Positions 1-7,597 of a stretch of 64,000 nucleotides of DNA are shown piece after piece. Source of the DNA: Ochrobactrum teleogrylli (GTDB taxonomy: Bacteria; Pseudomonadota; Alphaproteobacteria; Rhizobiales; Rhizobiaceae). Under the pieces are notes generated by a model, which worked only from the letters and a program-made list of their open reading frames with translations, did not search any database and was not told where the DNA came from. The DNA is taken from the NCBI RefSeq assembly GCF_006376685.1, contig NZ_VEWL01000012.1:104572-168571 (forward strand), in the 5' to 3' direction. The position numbers were made by a program, and so were the translations under genes. Numbering within the stretch: position 1 is the first letter of the stretch; each line of letters starts with the position of its first letter.

Positions 1-498
1 ATCATTCAGGGTATCGTTCCGGGCCCGAATGTTGCAACAGAGCAGCCCGCCCTGTTCTGGGGCGTGATCGCGTCGATGTGGATCGGCAATCTCATGCTTA
101 TCATCCTCAATCTGCCGCTGATCGGGCTGTGGGTGAAGCTTTTGACAGTGCCCTATTATGTGCTGTTCCCCATTATCATGACCTTCTGTGCCATCGGAGT
201 TTATAGCGTCAATTCTAATGTCTACGACCTCTATGCGGTCGCCTTCTTCGGCTTCATCGGCTATCTGCTGGCTAAACTGCGCTGCGAACCGGCTCCCCTG
301 TTGCTTGGCTTCGTGCTCGGACCGTTGCTGGAAGAACATCTGCGTCGCGCCATGATCCTGTCACGCGGCGACCCGGCAACCTTCTTCACCCGGCCAATCA
401 GCGCAATTCTGCTCGCCATAGCCGCAACGGTTCTCGTGGTCGTGCTGCTTCCATCAATACGCAAGAAACGCGACGAGGTGTTCGTTGAGGAGGGTTGA
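1..498 (+). CDS. TctA-family tricarboxylate transporter permease (3' end only)
   Basis: This is the C-terminal part of a large membrane subunit of a tripartite tricarboxylate (TTT) transporter. The reading frame is open from base 1, so the gene starts outside the window. About 165 residues are visible. They begin with a conserved-looking stretch rich in P, G and N (QGIVPGPN), followed by several hydrophobic segments. A loop with LLGFVLGPLLEEHLRRA, typical of the TctA C-terminus, comes next. The protein ends in a short charged cytoplasmic tail. The family imports carboxylates with a small TctB subunit and a periplasmic TctC, neither of which is visible here. The substrate cannot be read from this fragment. 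Confidence 0.85.
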   Translation: MIQGIVPGPNVATEQPALFWGVIASMWIGNLMLIILNLPLIGLWVKLLTVPYYVLFPIIMTFCAIGVYSVNSNVYDLYAVAFFGFIGYLLAKLRCEPAPLLLGFVLGPLLEEHLRRAMILSRGDPATFFTRPISAILLAIAATVLVVVLLPSIRKKRDEVFVEEG

Positions 499-544
499 AG
501 CGCGTCCTCCAATTTCTCTGTCCGTGACAGCGCCAAAAGCGTTC

Positions 545-1336
545 TCAGAAATGCTCTATCGGAAGGCCACGCTGTTCATGTCCTGACAAAGCAAAGCTGG
601 CCTGCTCGGCTTTCGTCCCGCCGTTCATGCGGTTGATCATCACGGCCACTTCGGTTCTGTTATGGACACCGAAACGCTTGATCAGATCATCGACATAATC
701 CTTTATCGTATGGGGCGAAAGTTCCAGATGCCGTGCAATCTGCTTGTTGGTATTGCCAGCCGCCAGCAACCGGGCGACTGTCGAAAGACGCGGAGAAAGG
801 CTGGTCAGATTGGCGCCGGGCGTATTCGCCGGATGCCCTTCCTGAATGTTGCGCAAGGCAAGCGCCGACGAGCGGCACAACAATGAAACCTGCTCTTCAA
901 GCTGCGTTGCATGCATCTCGAAACCAGCGGCATAAATCAGTGCCTGAATATTGCCGCCGACATAAATCGGGCAGCACAAGTTATCATTGTAATTCCATCG
1001 ATAGAGCAGCGTGCGCATCAGCGGCACATTGCCTGCTGCATTCTGGGGCAATCGCGAGCCCGCCACCGCGCTGGCATTCTGCACCACAGCTGCAATCATC
1101 GGATCTGAATCTGCCAGCCCGTTCTGATATTCGAGAAGAAAGCCTGTGGGCGTGTTGATGCTGTGAAAAAGGCGCGGCCGATTATTCTCCAGCAAATAAA
1201 TTCCAAGCGAACGCACGCGCAGCACATGCGCGGCAAAATAATCGCAAGCTATTGTGAAATCGTCATAATTACGGCTCTCCGCAACAGAAAGCGCTGCAGA
1301 GACCCGTTCGTCTATCGTTAGTATTTCCCTGGGCAT
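545..1336 (-). CDS. LuxR-family transcriptional regulator with autoinducer-binding-like N-terminal domain
   Basis: The 263-residue protein has a C-terminal LuxR helix-turn-helix (about residues 175-240; SPRLSTVARLLAAGNTNKQI, then SPHTIKDYV). The roughly 170-residue N-terminal region resembles the acyl-homoserine-lactone-binding fold and contains a DSDP motif. The ATG follows a GGGAGAT ribosome-binding site. It is transcribed away from the monooxygenase operon starting at 1439 and is the likely regulator of that operon. No luxI-type synthase is visible, so it would be a LuxR 'solo'. Its ligand could be a foreign signal or the substrate of the neighbouring catabolic genes. The ligand assignment is inference; the DNA-binding domain is clear. 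Confidence 0.85.
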   Translation of the reverse strand: MPREILTIDERVSAALSVAESRNYDDFTIACDYFAAHVLRVRSLGIYLLENNRPRLFHSINTPTGFLLEYQNGLADSDPMIAAVVQNASAVAGSRLPQNAAGNVPLMRTLLYRWNYNDNLCCPIYVGGNIQALIYAAGFEMHATQLEEQVSLLCRSSALALRNIQEGHPANTPGANLTSLSPRLSTVARLLAAGNTNKQIARHLELSPHTIKDYVDDLIKRFGVHNRTEVAVMINRMNGGTKAEQASFALSGHEQRGLPIEHF

Positions 1337-1348
1337 TCTATCTCCCGA

Positions 1349-1376
1349 ATTCCCAAGCCCCCCATTCGGGGGGAAT
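1349..1376. promoter_or_regulatory. Nested inverted repeat between luxR-type gene and monooxygenase operon
   Basis: A C6-ATTC-G6 hairpin (1358-1373) sits inside outer arms ATTCCC (1349-1354) and GGGAAT (1371-1376). It lies in the short divergent intergenic region, where an operator for the LuxR-type regulator would be expected. It does not match a lux-box consensus that I can state with certainty. Its function is inferred from position and symmetry. Confidence 0.4.
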
Positions 1377-1438
1377 GTTTGTTCCCGCTCTTGTTCGTAT
1401 CATTCCCGCTTACAACGACTAAATCAAGGGGAACCGTT

Positions 1439-2686
1439 TTGGATACCAGCGTGCACCGGGCTCACACCGCCGACAACTATTCCGCAGTCATTCAGGGCTT
1501 CAACGATCGCCTGCAAGCCATTCTACCTTTGATTGAAGAAAAGGCGGAAGAAGCGGAACAACTCGGGCGGATGCATGATGACGTCGTGGACGCAATGCGC
1601 AGGGGCGGCTTCTACACGATGCTGTTTCCGAAGGAGGTTGGCGGCGCGGAACTGCGACCCATCGATGCCATGAAGATCATGTCCGCGCTTTCCAATGCCC
1701 ATGCATCGTCTGGCTGGTGCACCATGGTCAACAATATGGAAGGCACGACCATGGCGATCTACCTCGACGACGAGGGGATTGCCAATGTCTTCAAGGATGG
1801 CGTCGATGTCACCATTGCAGGCAACGGCGTGCCGCGCGGCTTCGCCCGCAAGGTCGATGGCGGCTACATGATCCGCGGCAACTGGGCCTATGGAAGCTCC
1901 ATCTTTCACGCGGAATGGATTCATTCCGGCTGTTTCCTGCTCGATCCCAAAGACCCGAGCGGCAAAGCGCTGCTGAAAGACGAAACCGGCGCACCGCAGA
2001 TCATCGTTGCGCATCACCCGCGCTCGACGATCCAGCTCCTCGGCAACTGGGATGTGCTGGGCCTGCGCGCGACCGGCAGCTTCGACTACACGCTGGCAAC
2101 CGACGAAGACCTCTTCGTGCCGGATTCCATGGTCTATAGTTTCACGCAATCCGCGCCGAAACGCGGTCAGACGCAGGGCCATCTCGGGCTGGCGGGCTAC
2201 AGCGCCCTCACCCATACGAGCTGGGCTATTGGCGTTGGTCGCCGGATACTCGACGAACTCGCCAGGGTTATCCGCCAGCGGCATGACCCGTTCGGCAAGA
2301 GTGCGGATAGTGCCAGCCTGCGGTTCCAGTTTGCCAATGCGGAAGCCCGCTATCGGGCGGCGCGAGCACTTGCGATGGAAACATGGGAAGATGTCTCACA
2401 GACCACCACATCCGGCGGTATTCCGTCGCTCGACCAGATGACGATGGTGAAGCTCTCGCTGCGCTATATGCATGATATCGTTTCCGATGTGGCGACGTTC
2501 GCGCATCGTGCAGCGCGCGGTGCATCGCTGCACAACACGGCCATGCAGCGCTTTTACCGCGATATCCATTCCGGCACCCAGCATATTCTGCTCGCTGACC
2601 AGATCGTGGAGGAATGCGGCAAGGGTCTGCTCGGCCTGCCCGGCCCCGATGCGCGATGGACCGTTTTCGGCATCAGCGAAAACTGA
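1439..2686 (+). CDS. Acyl-CoA-dehydrogenase-fold flavin-dependent monooxygenase
   Basis: This is the oxygenase component of a two-component flavin monooxygenase. The protein of about 415 residues has the acyl-CoA dehydrogenase fold with a PF08028-type C-terminus, as in HpaH/DszC-like hydroxylases. Visible hallmarks are the N-terminal segment ending in LFPKEVGG, the SSGWC motif, and the middle segment LGNWDVLGLRATGSFDY followed by a VP-containing loop. The start chosen is TTG at 1439, six to seven bases after AAGGGGAAC. The same strong site precedes several other genes here. An in-frame ATG at 1379 lacks a ribosome-binding site and would add an odd hydrophobic leader. The gene is followed 8 bases later by a flavin reductase, which would supply FMNH2. 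The substrate is unknown. Confidence 0.85.
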   Translation: MDTSVHRAHTADNYSAVIQGFNDRLQAILPLIEEKAEEAEQLGRMHDDVVDAMRRGGFYTMLFPKEVGGAELRPIDAMKIMSALSNAHASSGWCTMVNNMEGTTMAIYLDDEGIANVFKDGVDVTIAGNGVPRGFARKVDGGYMIRGNWAYGSSIFHAEWIHSGCFLLDPKDPSGKALLKDETGAPQIIVAHHPRSTIQLLGNWDVLGLRATGSFDYTLATDEDLFVPDSMVYSFTQSAPKRGQTQGHLGLAGYSALTHTSWAIGVGRRILDELARVIRQRHDPFGKSADSASLRFQFANAEARYRAARALAMETWEDVSQTTTSGGIPSLDQMTMVKLSLRYMHDIVSDVATFAHRAARGASLHNTAMQRFYRDIHSGTQHILLADQIVEECGKGLLGLPGPDARWTVFGISEN

Positions 2687-2694
2687 GACCAGCC

Positions 2695-3273
2695 ATGACG
2701 CGAAATATTGTCAGCTTCGTCGGGTGTGATCGCCCGACGAAAGTTCACCGGGTAACCCAGGCGATTGCCGCGAGGCTGGAAGCGGAAGACGATGTGTCGG
2801 TCACGCATCTGGACCTGTCCCATGCCGGGCCGAACCTGTTTACCGTCAATCGCAAGGCACTGGACCAGCAGTCTGAAAGCCTCATTTCGGAGATCGAGCA
2901 TTGCGATGCTCTGATCGTGGGCTGCCCGGTCTATCAGGGAGGCTATCCCGGCCTTTTCAAACATGTGTTCGATCTCGTGCATCCATTGGCGCTGCGCGGT
3001 CGCCCGACCGTGCTGTGCGCTGTGGGCGGCGGGCATCGTCACGCATTGGTCGTCGAGCATCATCTGCGTCCGCTATTCGGCTTTTTCGAAGCCGGAACCG
3101 TCGCAACCGGCATCTATGCCTGTTCGGCGGAACTGGAACCGGACGGGCTTTTGCCTCCGACCCTCGCAGCGCGGATCGACAGCGCCGTCGACCAGATGAG
3201 AAAGCAATTGGTCCAGTCACACCAAGCCAGCGGCATAAGGTGGAAAGATGTTGAATTACTCGAGCAGTTTTGA
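2695..3273 (+). CDS. NAD(P)H-dependent FMN reductase
   Basis: The 192-residue flavodoxin-fold reductase resembles the SsuE/MsuE family. It shows an N-terminal beta strand followed by a nucleotide-binding loop. The central segment LIVGCPVYQGGYPGLFKHVFD is the usual FMN-reductase signature, and a GGGHRHALVVEHHLRPLF helix follows. It probably reduces FMN for the monooxygenase immediately upstream. The ATG at 2695 is 8 bases after the oxygenase stop, which indicates translational coupling. The longer open frame from 2614 lies inside the upstream gene and is rejected as the start. Confidence 0.88.
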   Translation: MTRNIVSFVGCDRPTKVHRVTQAIAARLEAEDDVSVTHLDLSHAGPNLFTVNRKALDQQSESLISEIEHCDALIVGCPVYQGGYPGLFKHVFDLVHPLALRGRPTVLCAVGGGHRHALVVEHHLRPLFGFFEAGTVATGIYACSAELEPDGLLPPTLAARIDSAVDQMRKQLVQSHQASGIRWKDVELLEQF

Positions 3274-4033
3274 AAAACGCACGGTCAAAATCCGAGGTAA
3301 AACCATCACCTATCTTGTGAAGGGTGAAGGCAAGGACATCGTTTTTCTGCACGGAACCGGGACATTTCCCGGCTTTGACAGCCTAACCGACATTGCTTCG
3401 CGAAACCGGCTCATCATTCCGTTTCATTCGAATTTCGGTGAAAGCGATGATGATGCCGATATCGTGCAGATCGGCGATTATGTGCTCCATTACATGGATT
3501 TCTTCGATGCGCTGGGGCTGGATCAGTTCGGCCTTGGCGGCTTTTCGCTGGGGGGCTGGATCGCAGCCGAATACGCGATCAGGCAGCCGGACAGGCTCAC
3601 CGCGCTGTTTCTCGCGGCACCTGCCGGACTCGATCTTCCGGCAATCCCTCTTCCTGATCTGTTTCAAGTCGCGCCAGCCGATATCCCTGCCCATCTCACG
3701 CATGATCCGGCAGTCGCACTCCGCTATTTTCCATCTGCGCCCGATAGCCGGTTCGATGCAGCGCTCGGCCGCGAAATGGGCGCGCTGGCGCGGGTCCACG
3801 CGACCGATGGGCGCGGCAATAAAAAGCTTGGCCAGTGGCTGCACCGGCTGAATATGCCGACCCTGATCCTCTGGGGCGAGGAAGACCGGGTTATCCCCGC
3901 GCAATATGCCGAAGAATGGAAGCGCGGGATCAGTGGCGCACGTCTGGAGACGCTCGGCGCGACCGGCCATCTGCTGTTTGAAGAGACGCCAGCGGCGGCG
4001 ACACTTGTGCGCGATTTCCTGTTGACGGTCTGA
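3248..4033 (+). CDS. Alpha/beta-fold hydrolase
   Basis: The 261-residue serine hydrolase has an oxyanion-loop motif HGTG (near residue 35), a nucleophile elbow GGFSLGG (about residue 98) and a late His in GATGHLLFEE. The likely acid is in WGEEDRV. The gene starts 26 bases before the end of the reductase gene, so it belongs to the same operon. Hydrolysis of an ester, lactone or C-C bond in the oxidised product of the monooxygenase is plausible. The sequence does not show the substrate. Confidence 0.88.
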   Translation: MLNYSSSFEKRTVKIRGKTITYLVKGEGKDIVFLHGTGTFPGFDSLTDIASRNRLIIPFHSNFGESDDDADIVQIGDYVLHYMDFFDALGLDQFGLGGFSLGGWIAAEYAIRQPDRLTALFLAAPAGLDLPAIPLPDLFQVAPADIPAHLTHDPAVALRYFPSAPDSRFDAALGREMGALARVHATDGRGNKKLGQWLHRLNMPTLILWGEEDRVIPAQYAEEWKRGISGARLETLGATGHLLFEETPAAATLVRDFLLTV

Positions 4034-4062
4034 GGTCCGTTTTCAAGCATTGGGCACCGCAC

Positions 4063-4078
4063 GCTCCCGTCTGGGAGC
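4063..4078. other. Stem-loop between hydrolase and MFS genes
   Basis: GCTCCC-GTCT-GGGAGC forms a perfect 6-bp stem with a tetraloop in the 83-base gap of the operon. There is no T-run after it, so a processing or attenuation hairpin is likelier than a full terminator. Confidence 0.4.
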
Positions 4079-4116
4079 ATTATGAAGTTGCAGGTAAAAA
4101 TAAGGGGAACCAAACC

Positions 4117-5427
4117 ATGCAATGGGAAAGCCTATCGGACTTCGATCAATCCAGAATAAAGCGCTGGCAATGGGGCATGCTGGCGCTGGCGCTGTTATGC
4201 GAGATGTTTCTCGCCGCCGACTGGTACGCCTTTGCGGCGGTGATACCGTTCATCTCGGAAACACTTCAGCTCGATTCCGCGCAGGCCGGCCTGGCACAGG
4301 GGATATTCGCGCTGACCTATGGTCTCGGTATGATTGTCTGGTCGCAATTGAGCCGCCGCATGAATGCCCGATCGCTGCTGCTGATCGGCCTGTTCTGCAC
4401 CGCTATCGGCATGGTGGCGCAAGTCTATGTGCAAACCTACACCCAGCTGATTGCGCTCCGCCTGTTCATCGGCTTCTTCGATGCAGCAATCTTCCTCGGT
4501 AATATGAAACTCATCATCGGCTGGTTCCCGCAGAAGCGACGCGGCAGCATGATCGGCTTGATCCTCGCGGCCTATAGTCTTGCAATCACGCTGGACTTCG
4601 CGATTGGCATTCCGCTTTCCATCACCTATGGCTGGCGCACCTTCTTCGCCATTCTCGCCATCGGAACGCTGGTGACGGCGGCTGCCGTGCTGCTCTTCAC
4701 CCGCAACAATCCGGCTCATATCGGCTATAAGGGTTTCAGCTGGGAACCGGAAAAGCAGCAGACCTCCACGGCGTCACTGGCCAGCATCTTCCGCTCGAAA
4801 TGGATTATCGTCGGCAGCCTGGGCATTTCGGCCTGCACGATGGCCATTGCCGGAACCGCCACCTGGGTCATTCCCGGATATATTGCTGTGCATCAGATGC
4901 CCGTGGAAGATGCGGCACTGATCGGCACCTTGATGGGGCTGTCGCAGGTGGTGTTTCTCGTCATCGGCGGTTACGCCGCCGACCGCCTGAACAAAACAGG
5001 GATGATCAAGTTCGGAACGGTACTTGCCGTCCTCGTCGCGGTAATGTTCACCGGCGGCATGGCGATACCGCTTGGCTTCGGCTGGCTCATCCTCATGGCG
5101 CTCCTGAGCGGCGTGGCACTTTTCGGCGGTGGTGCGATCTTTGCATTCCTCAGCGAAAAATATCCTGAAGAGCTGGCGACGGCAGCGGTTGGCTATGCCG
5201 AGATTTTCGCCATCCTTGCGACGTTCATTTCGCCCTGGGTCATGGGGGTGGTCATCAAGGTTTCTGGTGGGTCTTTTGTCAGCGCTTTCCTGACCTTCGC
5301 GATCATGGAAGCGATCATTCTGGCCATCATTCTGGTTGTCACCCGCGAGAGCTTCAGCCTGAATAATGACAAGGTTGCGGTCGCCGCCAGCGGTAACGGC
5401 ATTTCGGGCGAGGCCTCCCGTCCCTGA
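4117..5427 (+). CDS. MFS transporter
   Basis: The 436-residue protein has about twelve hydrophobic segments in two halves and belongs to the major facilitator superfamily. The first cytoplasmic loop carries SRRMNARS, the usual basic loop-2/3 region. The ATG follows AAGGGGAACC. As the last gene of the monooxygenase operon, it most likely imports the operon's substrate or exports a product. It resembles the organic-acid/aromatic-acid porters only in general topology. Confidence 0.85.
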   Translation: MQWESLSDFDQSRIKRWQWGMLALALLCEMFLAADWYAFAAVIPFISETLQLDSAQAGLAQGIFALTYGLGMIVWSQLSRRMNARSLLLIGLFCTAIGMVAQVYVQTYTQLIALRLFIGFFDAAIFLGNMKLIIGWFPQKRRGSMIGLILAAYSLAITLDFAIGIPLSITYGWRTFFAILAIGTLVTAAAVLLFTRNNPAHIGYKGFSWEPEKQQTSTASLASIFRSKWIIVGSLGISACTMAIAGTATWVIPGYIAVHQMPVEDAALIGTLMGLSQVVFLVIGGYAADRLNKTGMIKFGTVLAVLVAVMFTGGMAIPLGFGWLILMALLSGVALFGGGAIFAFLSEKYPEELATAAVGYAEIFAILATFISPWVMGVVIKVSGGSFVSAFLTFAIMEAIILAIILVVTRESFSLNNDKVAVAASGNGISGEASRP

Positions 5428-5439
5428 TCAAAAGCCATA

Positions 5440-5467
5440 GCGGATGCGATTAACAGGTCGCATCCGC
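5440..5467 (+). terminator. Hairpin downstream of MFS gene
   Basis: A perfect 9-bp inverted repeat (GCGGATGCG / CGCATCCGC) with a 10-base loop begins 12 bases after the MFS stop codon. No T-tract follows, so termination efficiency is uncertain. It marks the end of the operon. Confidence 0.45.
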
Positions 5468-5551
5468 CATCTTACGAAGGCTGTGGTTCTGTTTCTGCAG
5501 TTGCTCATCACACAAAATACCATTGCCAATTAGCAGCTGGTTGGCAAGGGA

Positions 5552-5982
5552 ATGTCCGCCCAAAGCGCGGCCGATGCCGTCCAGGAAGCATTCATTCGCC
5601 TGGCAATGATATCCGGGACCTCAAGAGCTATGTTCAGCGCACTGCCGAGACGGTCGCCATCGACGTTCATCGCGTTGAACGGCGCGCAGCGGCGGTAATA
5701 GACCCTAACGCCCTCATTGATGACAGTTGCGCCGATCCGCAGCCGCTTGCGGACGCATTGATGATCTCCCGCGAGGATGCGTTGGCACTGAACGCCGCTT
5801 TGCTGGAACTGCCAGCGCGATGCCGGGAGGTCCTCATCCTGCATAAGTTCGAGGGATTGAACTACGCGGAAATCGCCGACAAATTGGGCGTCGCCGAAAA
5901 TACGGTGATGGTTCATATGGTAAAAGCGCTCGGATGCCTGAGGTCCCGGCTGCGCGAAATAATGCACGGCGCGACTAATTAG
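5552..5982 (+). pseudogene. Truncated, frameshifted FecI-like ECF sigma factor
   Basis: Region-2-like sequence (SAADAVQEAFIRLA) is read from an ATG at 5552 in one frame. The rest continues in the next frame from about 5609: RDLKSYVQRTAE, VHRVERRAA, then region 4 with LPARCREVLILHKFEGL and a helix-turn-helix. Joining the two frames gives a normal FecI-type sigma factor lacking roughly its first 25-30 residues, because an in-frame TAG lies at 5531. An ATG at 5758 would express only region 4. It stands directly upstream of a fecR gene, as expected for a FecI-FecR pair. It looks inactivated unless the lesion is a sequencing error. Confidence 0.7.
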
Positions 5983-6115
5983 TTTTCTTCCGGCAATCGT
6001 CTAAGTAAATAGGGACGGCCACACTTCGAATGGTGTGCAGCCGCCGTGAACGTTTGAGGCAGAGGATTCGAGTGAAGCGTAAGCGCCATAAAATGCAGCC
6101 AATTGTCCAAGAGAG

Positions 6116-7099
6116 ATGATGGGGACTGCGGACAGACAACTGATCGAGGACGAGGCCGTCCAATGGTTCGTGACCCTCAGGGATGAGGATGTCACCGAGG
6201 ATGATCGCCAACGCTTCGAACAGTGGCTCGACGCCGATTCGGAGCACAAACGTGCCTGGCTGGAGGTCGAGCGCGTTTGGGAAGGTCTCGATCTTCTCCC
6301 GGGAAAACAAGCATTGACCTCAGAAAGCCCGACGGTCCGCGCTGCGTCGCACTGCTCGCGACTGCCCGGCATGGCTGCGGGAGCGCCGCGCCGCGCTTCC
6401 TGGAGGCAGGTCATGCTCGCCGCCTGTCTTGCGCTGGCGCTGGTCGCCAGCTGGCAGTTGGTCCCGGTTGGTATAATGGCTGACTACCAATCAGGCGTGG
6501 GTGAACGTCAGACCGTCAGTCTGGAAGACGGCTCACAGATCGAACTCGGAACATCGAGCGCCATCGATGTGAAATACAGTGGTGAGCGCCGTACCGTTAA
6601 GCTCTTGACGGGCGAAGCCTTCTTTACCGTCGCCAAGGATCCCGCAAGACCTTTCGTCGTCCAGGCCGGCGATGGACAGGTCGCAGTCCTTGGGACAGCG
6701 TTCAACGTCAAGATCGAGGATGGCGTAACGGTTGCGGTTACGCACAACACAGTTGAGGTGAGTGCGGCTAGCGACCGAAAGAGAGTGAGCGAAGGTAATC
6801 TTGTCCATTACGATGCGAAGGGCGTATCGCCTGTCAAAAATGCTAATCTCGAAACCGTTCAGGCGTGGCGTCACGACCAACTGGTGTTTAATGACGCTCC
6901 CCTTAATCAGGTAATCGCCGAGTTGCAGCGTTATCGCTATGGCCGCATCCAGTTGCTAAGCGGGGAAACTGGCAATCTTCGCGTGACGGCTGTTTTTGAC
7001 ACGCATCGCCCCGATGCGGCGCTCGACACAATTGCCGAAAGCCTCAATCTGCGGGTTTATCGCGCGACCAATCTGCTGGTCGCAATTGCGCAAAAATGA
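6116..7099 (+). CDS. FecR-family sigma regulator (membrane anti-sigma)
   Basis: The 327-residue protein has an N-terminal DUF4880-type cytoplasmic domain (EAVQWFVTLRDEDVTEDDRQR). A single membrane helix lies near residues 100-118. A periplasmic FecR domain follows, with ETVSL-like and GEAFFTVAKDPARPFVV motifs, then a C-terminal STN-like region. It would receive a signal from the TonB receptor encoded next and control the FecI-type sigma factor upstream. Because that sigma gene is frameshifted here, the pathway may be broken or served by another sigma factor. The ATG pair at 6116/6119 follows AAGAGAG. Confidence 0.88.
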   Translation: MMGTADRQLIEDEAVQWFVTLRDEDVTEDDRQRFEQWLDADSEHKRAWLEVERVWEGLDLLPGKQALTSESPTVRAASHCSRLPGMAAGAPRRASWRQVMLAACLALALVASWQLVPVGIMADYQSGVGERQTVSLEDGSQIELGTSSAIDVKYSGERRTVKLLTGEAFFTVAKDPARPFVVQAGDGQVAVLGTAFNVKIEDGVTVAVTHNTVEVSAASDRKRVSEGNLVHYDAKGVSPVKNANLETVQAWRHDQLVFNDAPLNQVIAELQRYRYGRIQLLSGETGNLRVTAVFDTHRPDAALDTIAESLNLRVYRATNLLVAIAQK

Positions 7100-7186
7100 T
7101 GATTTTGAAAAAATACGAGAAACGACTAATTACTTTTCCGAATTCAGCGTCTTCAACAATAGGAGACCACTTTCGTACCGGTCTCC

Positions 7187-7597
7187 ATGCAATCTGGAGA
7201 CGAGGTTTCGGGAATCGGTGACGGAAATAGCGCGCGCATAAGACGGTCAGCGGGTATAATCACATTTCTGCTGGCCGGGACGGCCATGATGTCCGTTCCA
7301 ATTGTCGAGCAAGCCAAAGCGCAATCCGCCACGACATCGGCAACATCGACCAAATTCAATATCCCAGCCCAATCACTCTCGACGGCACTGATCGCTTTTT
7401 CGCGCCAGACGAAGCTCGGGATTTTCGTTACATCCTCCCTCGCCTTGGGTAAGAAATCGACCGCGGTAAACGGCGCTCTGTCGCCAGAAGTCGCTTTGCA
7501 ACGGCTCCTCTCCGGCACCGGCCTCACTTATACCTTTACCAATCAGAATACGGTTCGGATCATGCCGCCGCCGCCACGTCACCGGATGGCTCCATGA
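7187..7597 (+). CDS. Signal peptide and STN domain of a TonB-dependent receptor (5' fragment)
   Basis: This 136-residue reading frame has a long signal peptide (RRSAGIITFLLAG to AKAQS). A secretin/TonB N-terminal signalling (STN) domain follows, with FNIPAQSLSTALIAFSRQT and LLSGTGLTYTF. It should continue into the receptor encoded from 7594. The frame is lost in a GCC/CCG repeat near 7563-7577, and the out-of-frame end PPPPRHRMAP terminates with an ATGA overlap. A single-base change restores an uninterrupted protein. Alone it would export only the signalling domain that talks to FecR. Confidence 0.7.
   Translation: MQSGDEVSGIGDGNSARIRRSAGIITFLLAGTAMMSVPIVEQAKAQSATTSATSTKFNIPAQSLSTALIAFSRQTKLGIFVTSSLALGKKSTAVNGALSPEVALQRLLSGTGLTYTFTNQNTVRIMPPPPRHRMAP

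Noticed and set aside
1523..2284. Minus-strand frame of 253 codons inside the monooxygenase gene
   Set aside because: It mirrors the codon pattern of a well-supported gene and contains no domain.
5530..5967. Minus-strand frame of 145 codons over the sigma fragment
   Set aside because: It is antisense to clear sigma-factor sequence and has no recognisable motif.
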